Part shown: positions 12,001 to 26,300 of the stretch, piece after piece
Numbering within the stretch: position 1 is the stretch's first letter
Layout: each line of letters opens with the position of its first letter
NCBI GenBank assembly: GCA_013076295.1
Contig: RQOL01000658.1
Span: 2,108,001-2,172,000, forward strand
Length of the DNA stretch: 64,000 bases
Source: Sanderia malayensis
Lineage: Eukaryota; Cnidaria; Scyphozoa; Semaeostomeae; Pelagiidae
Direction of reading: 5' to 3'
Position numbers and translations under genes: made by a program
Notes under the pieces: generated by a model
Database searches by the model: none
What the model was told of the DNA's origin: nothing
What the model saw: only the letters and a program-made list of their open reading frames with translations

Positions 12001-15000
12001 ATACAATAGGGTATTGTTTATTCTATTGTTTTGAGGAGAAATATCAGCCTGATGAGTTCTTATATGTGCAGGTTCTTACTTTGATGCATATTGATGCTTT
12101 TGTGCTCGTATTTTCTTCTTTCATCATTAAATGGTGTTCCTGATTTGATTTTCAGACCGTAGAGTTCAAATCTGGACAAAAGCTGCACTTTTTTTTCCAC
12201 TCGGATGGAAGCAACAACGAATGGGGATATAAATTCAAGGTAGAAAAATATTTGCATTTAGCCTGAGTGCTTCATTCGTATTTAGCCTGAGTGCTTCATT
12301 TGCATCTAACCTGAGTGCTTCATTTTCATCTAACCTGGCTATATTGTTACACCTAACTACATTGTTTGCACCTTGCAAATAGGCTTACTATGTTTCTGCA
12401 TGTTTCTGGATGCAGGTCTTCGTTTCCTCTGTCTACAGTTATTCTCTTGAATTTGACTTGCCTTTTCCACTGCACAGGTAACTGCCATTGGGTGTCCAGA
12501 TATAGCTGTCACCTGGGTGTTTGATTTGCAACTCAACTTGGCCAGATTATTTGGCATTCTCTGCAGTAATGCATTGGATTGCAGAAGAGGTATGCTATTG
12601 TGACGTATGGCCTTTACATATACATCAATGCAGTTTCCTGCATTACCCCCGGTATTTTTTATATGAATCTTAATGTTCCATTTTAGCTTTGGAGACGCAA
12701 ACAGAGAAAGCCGGGGGTGAACTCGCTCTGTTACACAGTGAACTGTGGTCGACGCTTTTCAGAGGGGGATACCGTGTTGGAAAACTCCAGAGATCATTGT
12801 CTGGCTATTACGTAAGTCTTGCGGTGATTCCCCATTCATTTCTATCAAATATCCCTATACTCCAAGGCATGGTCATTTGCATGAATAGAAGGCAATCTTA
12901 TACAGTGCTCATTGCTTGAGTGGCACTAGATTGTGTACGTCTTACTGTTTATATTTGATTTGTATTGCTTTTTAGGGCTCAAGCCCCACTGATTCACAAG
13001 TGAACAGTTTTCTAGTTGCACTGACTGAGAATACAGAAGACAATGTTAAAGCCTTTATAACGAAGTAAGCATGTTGATCCTTGCCCATCTTAAATCAAAC
13101 TCAATCGTATTTTTATCACTGGGTTTCTCACACAACCCAGGGGTAACGTTCATGCCCAAGAATAGTTGAAGCCAGTTGTATGTGGTAGTTGGCATCTGTT
13201 AGACTCTTTAGATGGGTTGTATTTTATATTGTTAATGTTATCCATGGTTGAGTTGTTTTTTTAGATGCAGATCGGCTCGCAATGGGCATTACCTTGGCGG
13301 TGAAAGCATGGACGCAGCAGTGAATTCTGTGTTCGCTGCTTTTGTATGGCACACTCAAGATTTAAGAGAGCAAGTTGCGGACTTCGGTGAGAATCTTTAT
13401 CATTTGAATGCCGAGGAGGGGTTGGCATTTAGGAATATTCCAATCGATGTTGATAAAAAATACGACCTAATGAAGATAATAGTTTATTAGTTAATTAGAT
13501 AATTGTTTATTTTTTTAGTTCTTTCATATAACTCTAATCAACCAAGGTTTATTGACCAAACACGAATAAAATTGAGTTGTCCATGTTCATCCTTCTCGTC
13601 CTGGATGGGGGCCCATTCTTCCCCACTCTCCCCCCATTCAATTCGTTAGCTCTTAAGATTGATTTTTCTTGTTTCGTCATGAATTTTTTTTATTATTTTT
13701 AGTGACTGAAAGCACACCAAACGAAATTCCGTCTGGAATTATGGCAGCTTTCAGTGCAGCAGAGAACATCAGGAGAATGTTGGTAAGAAATATAATTTTG
13801 TTCTGCTTACGATTGTCTGGATTCACATGAACTAATGTGCAATTTATGTGTCAGCTGCATGAACTAACTTTGATATGTTGCCTGTTATTATATTGCCTAT
13901 CATAGCCTGTGAATGTCGCTTACAATCACTTGCGTCATGTTTTGGTTTTTAGCTTGAAAAGAGACAGAAACTTCTAGTTCTTTTTGAAGAAGGAAAATCA
14001 GGAGATGAGAATAGTGATGTTGAGATGAAAGATTCTGAAGAGCCTAGTGAGTTTCTTTTGTTGATTTTGTTTAAATCCACAGTCTGCAACTGAATTACAA
14101 TTCTTGATAACGTATGTCGTTCCCTCTACTTGCATTTTACTTTATCTCTTTTTCTACCCTCAGTTAACTTTTATCTCGTGTTCTACTCTCAGTTAATGTA
14201 TTTCCTTCACTCTACTTTCAGTTGATTTATATCTTTTGCTCTACTTTCAGTTCGTTCATGTAAAGAAAAGTGCCTGTTTCTTCTCAAATTTGCTGGACTA
14301 TCTAAACTACCAAAAAAGCTGAAAGAGGTATCAATATTTGTATTGCAATACCACGGTTTCAAGTCACGAATTAGAATCTTTAACTCTTGCTACAACACAC
14401 GTATTCGATTTTTAGGGAGATGTTGCCATGCTTAGCCGTGTGGGGTCGATCCATCGCTCTAAATCGTGGAACAAACAGGACAGCACTGAATTAAAATCTG
14501 TGAGTATTCAGTCCAAACCCAGGCATCCCAAGACCTGTATTTATTGATGCCATTACCTTTGATCACTAATTGTTTTCCATACTTCATGCACGTCTAGCTT
14601 TGGTCAGTAGATTTCCTGTGTTGCTCTGAATGCCTTTTTTATGTTTCTGACTTGGTTTATGTGTTCTTGTAGTTGTGTTTCTTTACGTCAATGCATGTGT
14701 AGCTCTCATGAATTGACATTGAAGCAATGTTTGCTTCCGCAGAATCGAGGTCACATTGAAGACATGTCTATTTACGAGAAGTACCCCACATTTCAAATGG
14801 TGACAGATTTTGTAACAAACGAAGCTTTTTCCCCCGACAGGTAAGTTAAACAAGCATGACAAATTAATAAGCAGAACATAAACTATTGACACCAGATGAA
14901 CATTCTTACATCATATCCATGTTTCGTAGAATTGACGCTTTGCTAAAGCAGAGACACCAGTATGCAAACAACGTGGCTGATATTTATGCCTTTGCAAAGG

Positions 15001-18000
15001 AGTATATCCAGCAAAGTGAAGACTCCGTCACATTCAACGTACGTATCTTAATGCTGGATTTTTATCAATCGTAGCTGTTTTCAAGTGCCTTTGGCTCTTC
15101 AATCTTATTTTTTGATACTTACTGCTTGGTAATGCTTGGTTCTTCCTGGTGGATGCTTTCTTATGGTGCTCCTTCTTTGCGCCTGTTTCTACTTGATAAT
15201 TGCTGTAACATTTTCTTCTTTCATTCCAGTCACCCGTTGTCTTGTTTCTTCAACAATTGCTACAATGTCAACAAAACTTCCCTCGACACTATTGTGACTT
15301 CCTGAACGGCTGTGGCCTGGAGTATGAGAACAAAGTGAGACGACAATTCTACTCATTCCTCCGTTCCCTGTGCACCGCTGTCAACAGTAAATCAACCAGT
15401 ACAGATGTATCGACATTCTTTGAATGCGCCAGAGCCTACCTGCTGCACTTTCTAACAGTCGATTGGAAGGTACGAGCACTATTCACAGCCATTATTTAAT
15501 TGATTATTCAACGTGTCAAGATATTTATTGATGATGTTGAACACTGTTTTGTTTTTAGCCTTACGATCATTCTTTCATCAAGGAAATTGAGCTGCCCAAG
15601 CTGCTCATCCAATCATCAAGAGGTATGTGATTTCTTGGGCTCCCTTTATACCCCCGGCGCCTCATAGGTTTTTCGTTCTTAGCCAGCGTAGAGTAGCAAG
15701 CGTATCCGGGGGTTGTGTTTACAATAATGATTGTTTTATCAGATACTGCTTTTCAACCTGCCGACAATGCTGGCCAGTTTGAGATGGAGATGTATGAGAC
15801 ACACATGAAGTACTTTAAAGAGCTTAAGGCAACTCACATTAACGCGTGGTGTCAGCAATTTCGTCAGAATGCATCAAGAGATGTCCAACGGGTATTAAAA
15901 CTTTCTTATTTCACAATCTAAAAACTGTAACATAAGACCGTTGCTCGTTCCTCCATGGCAAGCTCATTGCTCTATTACTGACGCTTATTCTCAAGCAAAC
16001 CAAACAGCCAAGCGGGACATGAATCTTCAAGGGCGTGTGATTTTGAATGAGTGCTGCATTGTTTTGTTTTCTGCAGAACATCAATTTGTTTATCGCTCGC
16101 TTCTCCGACCAACTCGATGTCCAAATTACCTGCGATGGTTGTGACAGAAGCTTATCAGGTCGTAGGTTCAGATGCTTGAATTGTATTGACATGGACCTGT
16201 GTGCCAGATGCTATGAAGGTATTTTGATATAACTGTTTGCTCAAGCATCTGTCCGTCATGACATTTTCTGACAATCTCCTTGTGTCTGTCTTTCAATCGC
16301 ATTGATTTTGCATTAAACTTGTTTCTGCACTTGATTTTAGCTGGAGAAAAACCAGAAGGCCACACGGATGATCATGAGATTATTGACCTAAGGTTTGATG
16401 AGTTTATTTTGATATAACACCACTTTGTATTGCCACCTCTATTCCACCCATGCGCATGTAAACGCGCTTGGTTTACGTTCTACTCTTTGTGACCCTTTGC
16501 AGATACGGATGCAACAATTGCCAAGCGTTTATTGTTGGCACAAGGATCCATTGCGTGGATTGTCCCAATTTCGATCTTTGCTACGGATGTTGGAAGACTG
16601 AAAAATTCCCATCAAGGTAAGTTTCCTTCACGATCACTCCTCCGTACTCGGACTTGAAAGTTTACTTTTGATGCCACATGCGCGCTAGACCATCTTAGCA
16701 ATCGTTGATCAAACTTGCGATTGTTTCTTGTAGCCACGAAGCATCTCACACAACGACGAAGCATACGATGAACCTAAGTAAGTAGCTGCATGACAAGAGG
16801 AAGTCTCCGGACATTGAATATAGCTTCTTGGTATTTTTTTGGCCAACCAAGCCTCTAATCTATAGATGTATCCATCTGTTCTTTCGACACTGCTTGTGCT
16901 AGTCGTGCTAGTGTTTCAAATTTCAGATTAATGCCTGTTGATGCTTTGTTAATAATGAAGTTTTATGACGACGCATTACTGTATTCTTGGCCAGGTGCAA
17001 TATACACGAAGCCACATACAGTTGGATCTTTGCAGACATACGTTCACTGCTACAGTTGGTTGCAGTTCTCGACACTTGTGTTGTCTTTATCGGAGTCTTT
17101 GCAAGAGAGAAAGAGCGCAGGTATGCACTATCGATGTTGTTGTCCCCCAATAGGACAGAGCTTGATGCAGCTACAATGTTGGCAGTATGTGCCAACATTG
17201 TAGCTGCATCAAGCTCTTCGTGTGTAAAACAAGTAGTTTCTGGCTGCAGTATGCTTTTTTTTATTCAGCGGGCCCTTTGTAGCTACAGCAGGTCTATCTT
17301 ATATAAAACAAGCTCTTTCTAGCTGCAACAAGCTCTTCATATGTGTAGCAACGCCTCTACAGGCGCGATCTATTCTAGTTATAACTTGAGCACTGATTCT
17401 CATCTAGGCTTCGATAACCAATATTCTCTCTTCGCTGCCGAGTTGCTGCTGATTTGTTTGAATAACATGGCAGAGATACTTGAACTTGCAGCCGAGAAAA
17501 AGACAGGTATTTGAGCAGATGCCTCAAGCTAGCCATTACATATATGTTTTAATTTATCGAAATACGATTAACACACGTTATGGTTTGTTTTTTTCAAGCA
17601 GTTCCTGAGGACAAGAAAGCCAAGCTGATGGATGTAAAGAGCACTGATTCAGAAGCGTCTCATGGAAGTCTCACCAGGCAAGCAGCCGTTGATGATGAAA
17701 TGGCGGAGCCGAATTTAACCGAGGTATTATTTTTAGTGTCTTTGTCCCCCGGGTTTGATATTGTTTTCCATTTGAACTCACCGTGGGCTAGGCTTTCAGA
17801 CGGGGGTTTTGATCAATCACTGGATTGAACCCAGCTTGCTGCACGGGAGATCCACTTCTGTTCAGGTTTTTATTGTAGTTGTTTGGGAATCAAAATAATG
17901 ATAATTGTTGGATTGTTGTTTGTGGCATATGCTATATTTTACAAATACAGCTAGGCCCCGTAAATGTGATAACACGTCACTTATAAGGAACTACGGGCTC

Positions 18001-20058
18001 ATGTTTTCAGAAAAACAATAGGAAAACACTAGGAGATCTTTGCATGCAATAAGGCTCAACCTGAAGGACCTTTTTCTTAATTGCGTGGCCTTATACTGTA
18101 CAATAACTCTACTTGCATTTTTCTGCAGGGTGGAACAATGAGTTCAACTGAAACCCCAAACGTAGACGGTATTGATTCAGCTGCGGTTGTGTCAGAAACA
18201 ACCGACTCGCCACAGGTTGGTGCAGATTCAGACACGTTACCCATTGAAGGTGAAGTAGAAGACCAGCCATCTGCAAGTTTACCAGCTGACGCAACGATGC
18301 CTGAGGCTTTAAATGCAGACGCTAAACCACGGGATCTTTTCGCAACTTTTGCGCAGGAGAAGATCCTGGGATTACTCGGCGCATTGCTGCCCGTCAACCG
18401 TCAGGTATTTCGTTTGCTAAATCTCTAACCTGCTCCTATTTTTCCCGATTTTGGTAACACTTTGATTTGTTGAAACTTTAGGCTGTTGACTCGCAGTATT
18501 GGTTGATTTCGTTTCATAATCAGCTAATGTTATCATGATTTCTTGATAGTTTGCATCATATCAAAATTCAGAGAAGTTTCTCGAGTTTATCTCAAACAAG
18601 CTCATCCCTGCCCTGCTTCGTTTGTTGAGGTATGTTTAATAGTTGTTGGCGTTTCTCGTCCTTTAACGGCATTGTCTTTCGCGTCTGCTGATGCTAAAGA
18701 CGTCTTCATTGCCTTTGCAGATCAGATAAATGTACACTAAAGACACGTATAGCTGCGATCGGTGTTTTATCAAAGACACTCAGATGCATAACGCCAGAGG
18801 TAAGACGTGTGCGACGCCCGTGCATCCTTGCTATTTGTAATCAATTAACATTGTGTGTGGCGTGTTTTTCGGGGGGTGATCACAGTCGATTTATTCCTTC
18901 GTATTTGCAGGTAGCTGATAAAGGTGTAACAGCTGTCGAGGAAGCTGATCACCAGCAAATGGAATCTCAATCTGAATCTGAGTCTGACTCTACAGGAGTT
19001 AAGACGGTCGAGCTTCTATTTAAGCTTGGAGCTGAATGCCTTGCAAGGTATATGATTCTCTCACTCCCACCCACTTCTACAAAGCGGTATATGATGCTCT
19101 ACCTGTCCCTCCCACCCTCGGTATATGATGCTCTACCTCTCCCTCCCACCCTTTTCTACAGAGACTACTTGCCATCATATGATGAGTTCTAACTGACTAC
19201 TTGATTTATGAAGGGGTGACTTGGATACCGCGTCGGCTTTGGAGACGTCGTTGCAACAGTTAACATGCACTGGCAGATGGCACAGCAGTGTAACTAAACA
19301 CGCGAATGCTTGTTTACGGAGTCTAGCAGATGACAGCAAAGTGAGATGTCACCCTCTGTTTTTCTCTGCATTTTTCATCCTTCAGTTTATTTTTAATCCT
19401 GGTGGAGTTTAAATTTAGTTTTGATGTATTTTGTTTGTTTTTTTTGTTGCAGAATCCAACATTGCCGTCACTCTTTGCACTGATGGTCTTTGCAGGTTTC
19501 CCCGATGTAAGTTTACAAACTATACCATCTATTTTATCAACATTGATTTGATTGATATGTATTATATCCCACAAGTGTGGACATTAGTTGTGTGGAGGCG
19601 AGAGAGTCGCCCGATGAATATAGCATGCGGTTGCATGTCTTTGCTGATTGAACCCCCTTGTCTTTCTCACATTCTTTCTTATATCACATAGGTTTATCGC
19701 ATTGGAACACTTGCAAGAGTAACCGATTCAGGGGGAGACACAAAGGACATCATCATTATTGATTATCATCAAGACAGAGGTGCCGTATCTGCACTGAACT
19801 TTAAGTCAAGGAAATTGAAAACTGTAAGTGGATTATGTTCATGTGTTCCTCTAAAAGTCTTTTACCACACCTAACAGCATATCCCTCTGCATCATGTGAC
19901 TTCTGATGTCTGTTTGCGGTATATGATTCTCTACCTCTCCCTCTCACACTCTTCTACAGAGCTTGCCATCATGTAATGATGGTTTGATTGATTGATTGAT
20001 TGATGGTTTGATTGATTGATTGATGGTTTGATTGATTGATTGATTGATTGATTGATGG

Positions 20059-20092
<34 letters not shown>

Positions 20093-20270
20093 GGTTTGAT
20101 TGATTGATTGATTGATTGATGGTTTGATTGATTGATTGATTGATGGTTTGATTGATTGATTGATTGATTGATGGTTTGATTGATTGATTGATGGTTTGAT
20201 TGATTGATTGATTGATTGATGGTTTGATTGATTGATTGATGGTTTGATTGATTGATTGATTGATTGATGG

Positions 20271-20312
<42 letters not shown>

Positions 20313-23300
20313 GGTTTGATGGTTTGATTGATTGATTGATTGATTGATTGATGGATTGATTGATTGATTGATTGATTGATGGTTTGATTGATTGATTGAT
20401 TGATTGATGGTTTGATTGATTGATTGATAGATTGATAGGCAAATACGCTTACTATCTTCGTAAGGTATTGGTTTATGCGCTAAGCACAAAGGGCCCACTG
20501 AATAGCTAGACTAATCGAAGCAGTGCGACCCCGGTCCTTCCTCTCGATGTGACCACACCTCGTGATTCCTTTTGCCTTTTTGCCTAGAATTACAGAAATG
20601 GTAACATACCTCAGTTGTTCTTCTATTACCTCTGGTATCCTTGTACTGTCTCTAACGCCATTCTAATATCTCTCAAATAGTTTTACTATCTCTGATGTCT
20701 CTCTGTTATCTCCAATATCCCCCTACCATGTTTCATACGCTTCTACTATGATCTATTTTGTCGACCACACATTCCCAGGTGAAGGAACATCTGATTGATG
20801 ATATTGAGGCGTGGTCTGAAGGCACAGATGCCAATCGGATCCCTGTGTTGCTGGCTATCATCAAAGACGTCATGTCAACCAAGAAATGTAAGCCTGTACA
20901 TTCAACCATTTGCCAAGTTAATCTGTGGCATGCATTCACATGTATTTATGCCACAGATCCATTTATTCATATGTATGTATATGGTGGTGTAGCCTACTGG
21001 TTAAGGCGCTGGATTTCGTATCTTTGAAGGGTAGCCTTCATTATTATTATTATTAATATTATTATTATATGTATAGATGGAGCTTCTATCAATCAATGTT
21101 TATTTGTTTTTAGACTCGCACGGGTCCGTTGAGCAGAAATGGGTTCGTGCATTGGTGCTAAAGGCGTTACTCGGCAATCTGAAGGTATGTTGATATTTTG
21201 AACGATAGACGTACCCTCGATGTACTTCACAAAGTCTTTGTTTACTGAAACACAGTGTTGTATTGTAGGCTGGTGTTAGCTCCAGTGACTTCTTGACTAT
21301 CATGAAAAGTGGAGTTATTCCCCTTATTGTCAACCTGGCTTGTCAGGGGACGAAATTCTCGAAGCAATGGCTGTTGAGAGATTTGGAGGTGAGTCTTTGA
21401 CCAACTGAATGATACAACTATTGCTCATTTCTCTAACATGACCTCCGTGATGCAATCTGCTTGATATTTGAAATTGGTCGTTAATGCTTTGCGAACCTGG
21501 TTGCGCCATGCTTAATGTGCAGTTTACGTCTTATTACAGGTGTTGTCATGGAAACTCTACAAGCAAGTCCACGCTCCTCCGGTATGCTTTATGTGCATCT
21601 CATAATTGAATTGGATTGCGATTGCCATTTTATACATGCATGTATTCATGTTGTTCTGCTCTTTGTTGACAGACGCCGAAGGCCGAAGAGTCACAGCAAA
21701 GTAAAGAGGTCGAACCGAAGGACCCACTGGATGGGCTCAGTGCAGAAACAAAATCATTGTTCGTGGTAAGAATTGTATTGGTGCTTTTTAGTATATAGCA
21801 TTCAGCCTATTGAAAGCTAGCTAAATAGATGGATAGATAGATACATACATACATACATACATACATACATACATACATACATACATGCATATATATATAC
21901 ATACATACATACATACATTGTTTACCAATTGATTCATTCTGATTTTTAGAACATCCAAGACGCATTGAATTGCCCCTACTCAATTTTGAGAGCAATTTAT
22001 GAAAAGCATAATCGAAATGATGCGGAACTTCAAGAGGAGATCCAGCGAAGGTTCATTGTTTATATTAAGTTAATTTTAATACCAATATAAGTTTATTAGT
22101 ATCCAAGTGATTTTCAGAGAATATTGGAATTTATTCTCTTTTTATGCGAAGTTTGCTGGACAATGAAGAAGTTGATTTATTGACATCCAATGAAATCAAA
22201 GAGCTAGCAAAGAAATGGTAAGGCTATTTTGACGGAATAAACTTTGAGATGTCAGCTGCATTTTCTTTCATCTCTCCATGTATAAAAGCGCATTCTTTAC
22301 TTTGCTTTAGACTTCAGGTTTGTTATTCCATCGTGTTTTTCAGGGAGGCTCCTGTTTCTTCACAAGAGGCAAAGCCCTCTGCTGTTGACACTGCTGTTGA
22401 TACGGGGGCGCTTGGCTTCACGCCGCAGTTGACCGAGAGCAAAGACCTTTGTGCCAAACCCGAGTCAGGAGAGACAACCCACAAGCTCATTACCTCGCTA
22501 ACAGAAGCAGAGAAGAATGAGGTATTCACTTTTGAATAAACCCTCTCTTGATAAAATTGGCTGTCTTTTGATTGGGCCTAATGTACCCTGCTACTATTGC
22601 AATGCGTGTCATTGTTTTCTCGAGTTTAAGCTGCATGGAGCCAATGCATGGCGATATGATTATCATAGAAGCATTGCTCTGTATTGTTATGTATTTTCAG
22701 GTCACTTTTAAAGCAATATGTGGATTGAGCGATTCTTTAGTATTGCTATTTAAACTCAGCATTGCCATGCCACTAACATGTGCACGTATGTTTTTTTATT
22801 TCGTTGCTTTGTATCGTGTTTATCGTGTTTATCGTTATTCAGTCGAGGTTACAGCAAAGACGATCCAGATCTGCCGAACTTCTCAGAGAAATGCTCGAAT
22901 CGGGTGAGAAAGCTGAGGATCGAGACCTGGTAAAGAAGGTTAGTATTCACATATTTGAGGCACAATGCTATAAATACAATCACACAGCTATCTGAATACA
23001 CTCCTTTAAATCCGATTCTGATACTTGTATGCTCGTATGAATATTCGTCTGAGAAGAGCCGAGTCAATTATTCCACGAATATGTTTGAATTCTCACAGGT
23101 CAATCATGCCGTTGCAGTTGGATATGCGCGTCATCTTATAGCTTGGTTGTTTACTCTGTGGCCGGAGAATGAAAGGATTTCGAAAAGTTACTTGAGCAAT
23201 CATGACGCATCGAAGATAGTCGGGCTTCTAGATCTTATCCAAGAAGCTGAAAGCAAGGATCATTTTGAAAAGGTAATTATCGCTTCAATTGGGTAATGAT

Positions 23301-26300
23301 CTAGTGTCAAAAAGGTATGGGAAGTTACAGTAAAACCCGCATAGAAGAGCCAATAGATTATGAATCTTCTGGTTGATGTTTCTGCTCGCAACAATAGATG
23401 AGACAATTCCCTTTTGTGCTTGAAAAATTGAAAAAACAATGGTCTATTGTATTTGAAGCTCGACCTCTCTCCCTCCCACCCATTTCTACAGAGCAGTATG
23501 CGATGCTCTACCTCTTCCTCTCACCCTCTGGGAGAGAATGTAAAATAGGTTCTTATATGCGGGCTTTTACTGCGTAGAAGGATAGGAGAGATATTAGAAG
23601 GAAATTATAGAATTGAATTTTTTTGGATAGGTCGTCTTCAACTTTGTTCGTCTTTGCGACAATGACCTCGTCAAACCATTGGCAATATCAGCTGTCCATT
23701 GCATGGGAGAGGTTCAACTAGCTTCAATCAGCCGAGAATCTGAACACAAATACAAGCACAACACAAGAACAGAGGTGACGTTTATCAGATCAACAGTATA
23801 ATTACCAGGATGTTTAAGTTATCAATTGTCGTAGCACTCTCTGGTGCAGTCTGCTGTGCACCAATGTGGTATGGTACGACTGTATAAATTGATGAGAGCA
23901 ATTAATGAGCTTGCGTTTGCTTTTCTTACAGGATAAAATAACAATTCCTGGTGCTACTAGCTTGTTTATACGTTTTGATGACAGGTAAAGCTGGTATTTT
24001 CTGTAGCCCCGTGATTGCTGTGAAGTTTATTGATACGCAACAGAATATCATCAATTTCCAGGGGGTAATGCTTTGTGTTGCGTTGACTCTCATTGTAGAT
24101 GTGCCACTGAGTATAGCTGTGATGAACTCACGATTGCATCGTCTCCAAATTACGTGCAGAACAAGAGAGTTTACAGTGGATTGGGTGTTTGGCAGGAGCA
24201 CGAAATACCAGGTACATGAAGTGTGATTCTTATTAATTCGTGTGTTTATTTGTCAATTTGTTTATTCGATCTTTTGTTTGTTTTTGTATTCATATACGTA
24301 TCTGTTTATTTGCCTCTATTTCTAGGTGATACTGTATATTACAAGTTCACATCAGATGCAAGCAATAATGACTGGGGATGGAAGTTTACAGTGACTGGTG
24401 GACAATTAGGAAGGTCAGTTTGCAATCTTCAATTAGATCATCTTATATCTTATCTCTTTGAGTTTACCTAGCATCGTTTCTTTGTCTATGCGTTACAATA
24501 GCTGTATATGAGACCTCGTCTTATGCAGCTATTATAACGACCAACTATGATCGCTATTTCAACATTCTTTCGTTTATCTTAGGTTTGAAACTGGATGTGG
24601 AATACTAAACGGCTTATTGGCACAAAACATTGATTTTGCCAGGTATGTTTCTGCATATTAATACAATTATATTATGAAACCCCTGTCTGAGTCAGATTGA
24701 ATGCACGTCTGAATGTTCATCGCATCTGTATACTCATCATTTATACTCACCTTAGATCACTGCCTTTGAAGCAACTCTGGTCTTGGCTCATTGTTGTTGC
24801 ATGTGATCAGGTTGGCCAGCAAAGACTCATGGCAACTGGATTATTGCTTAGAATCCTGCAAATCGCAGCTGGGTATGATTTGTTTTAACGACTTCAGACA
24901 CTCCTCGGCTCTTTCTATCCTCGGGTTCTTATACTTACGGTTCCAGAGACCTCGCTATTAGCCTTTTGCTTCATTATTGTCTGTTCTTCATGTACGATTG
25001 CATTAACGCTATGCATTTAACTTCAGTGATCCTATTATGTTTGCTGAGCCGGTGGAACCGCTTGGGCGTGAGAATATGCCAGATCTCAGTCTTCTGAGAC
25101 CACTATGGAAACTATATACAAAGACAATGGTTTCTGAGACAGGTATGTTACGCTTTAGCCCATTCTATGACAGGCTAGAGAGAGTGTGCGTGTGTGTGAT
25201 GTATGAGAGGTAAATTTGAACCATAATTTTATCTCTTTTCAGCTACAAGTGTAGCACTGATGTCTCCTGTTCTGCGAGGCCTCTCTGAGCTATTTTTGGT
25301 AGTAGAGAACGTTGCTCAGGTATGTTGCATGTATTTCAAGTATCTTTCATGCAGCTATGTTTTACTGTTTTTATTTATCGTACGACAATAAATCAACATG
25401 CTTATACCCATTCGATGTGAAATGATTTTACAATATCTTACAGGATTTCGGAATGGCAGAGGAACTGGTAGCGAAATTAGCAACAGAAGGGAAGTTAAGA
25501 AAACGTTTTACTCAGGTAAGCTGACGATTTTGAGGCATTAACACTCTCTGATGCATTGCCTGGGGCATCGAGTATTTCTAATCATATAGCCTGCTACATA
25601 CGCGTGCTAACTTTGTATTTGAACTAGGCATTCAACTGCTACTGAGTATTCTTGGCCAGTATGTTGGGTCCTGTGTTAATCTCTCGAGCATCTCTTCATC
25701 TACAGGCAGTGACAAATGTGGCTGCAATTGGCATAGCAATTGGCATTCCGAATAAAGCTATAGATCTACTCAAAAACGCACCCACTTGTCCACCAGATTG
25801 CAAGGTAGGAAACAGGCTATTGAATAGAAAGCAACTTAATTTGTTATTATCCAATCAGGTCTCCGCATTTGTGCACGTCATTCAGGTGATGTTACACTGT
25901 TGCTTTATCTTGCAAGTTTTTGAATTTTGTTTCAGGACAGCGCAGTTGAGGAAACGAAAGAGTCGGGGTAAGAGTCGGTTTTTTGCATGTTTGAACTAGA
26001 TCATGAGTTTTATAACTGACGTAATATTATCTTGATACTTTGTATGGAGCATGCATACCTTGATTACTGCATATACCATGTATTATATGCATGTATTATT
26101 TAGCATCTTTTTGGTGCCATTGACTGACGGTTTTGTTGTGTTCCATGCTGCAGCACTAATAAGTCATCAAGGATAGAAATTACTGGAAACAATTCCGAGT
26201 GGTCTGAAAGTGAAGATCAAGAGAATGATACTCAAGACGAAGATGATCTAATGGCAACAGATGAACTCAGCAGTCCAGCCAACAGCTCGACTTCAAGCGA

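Noticed and set aside
19944..20498. 184-aa Ile-Asn-Gln-Ser repeat ORF on the minus strand
   Set aside because: Translation of a (GATT)n microsatellite; not a gene.
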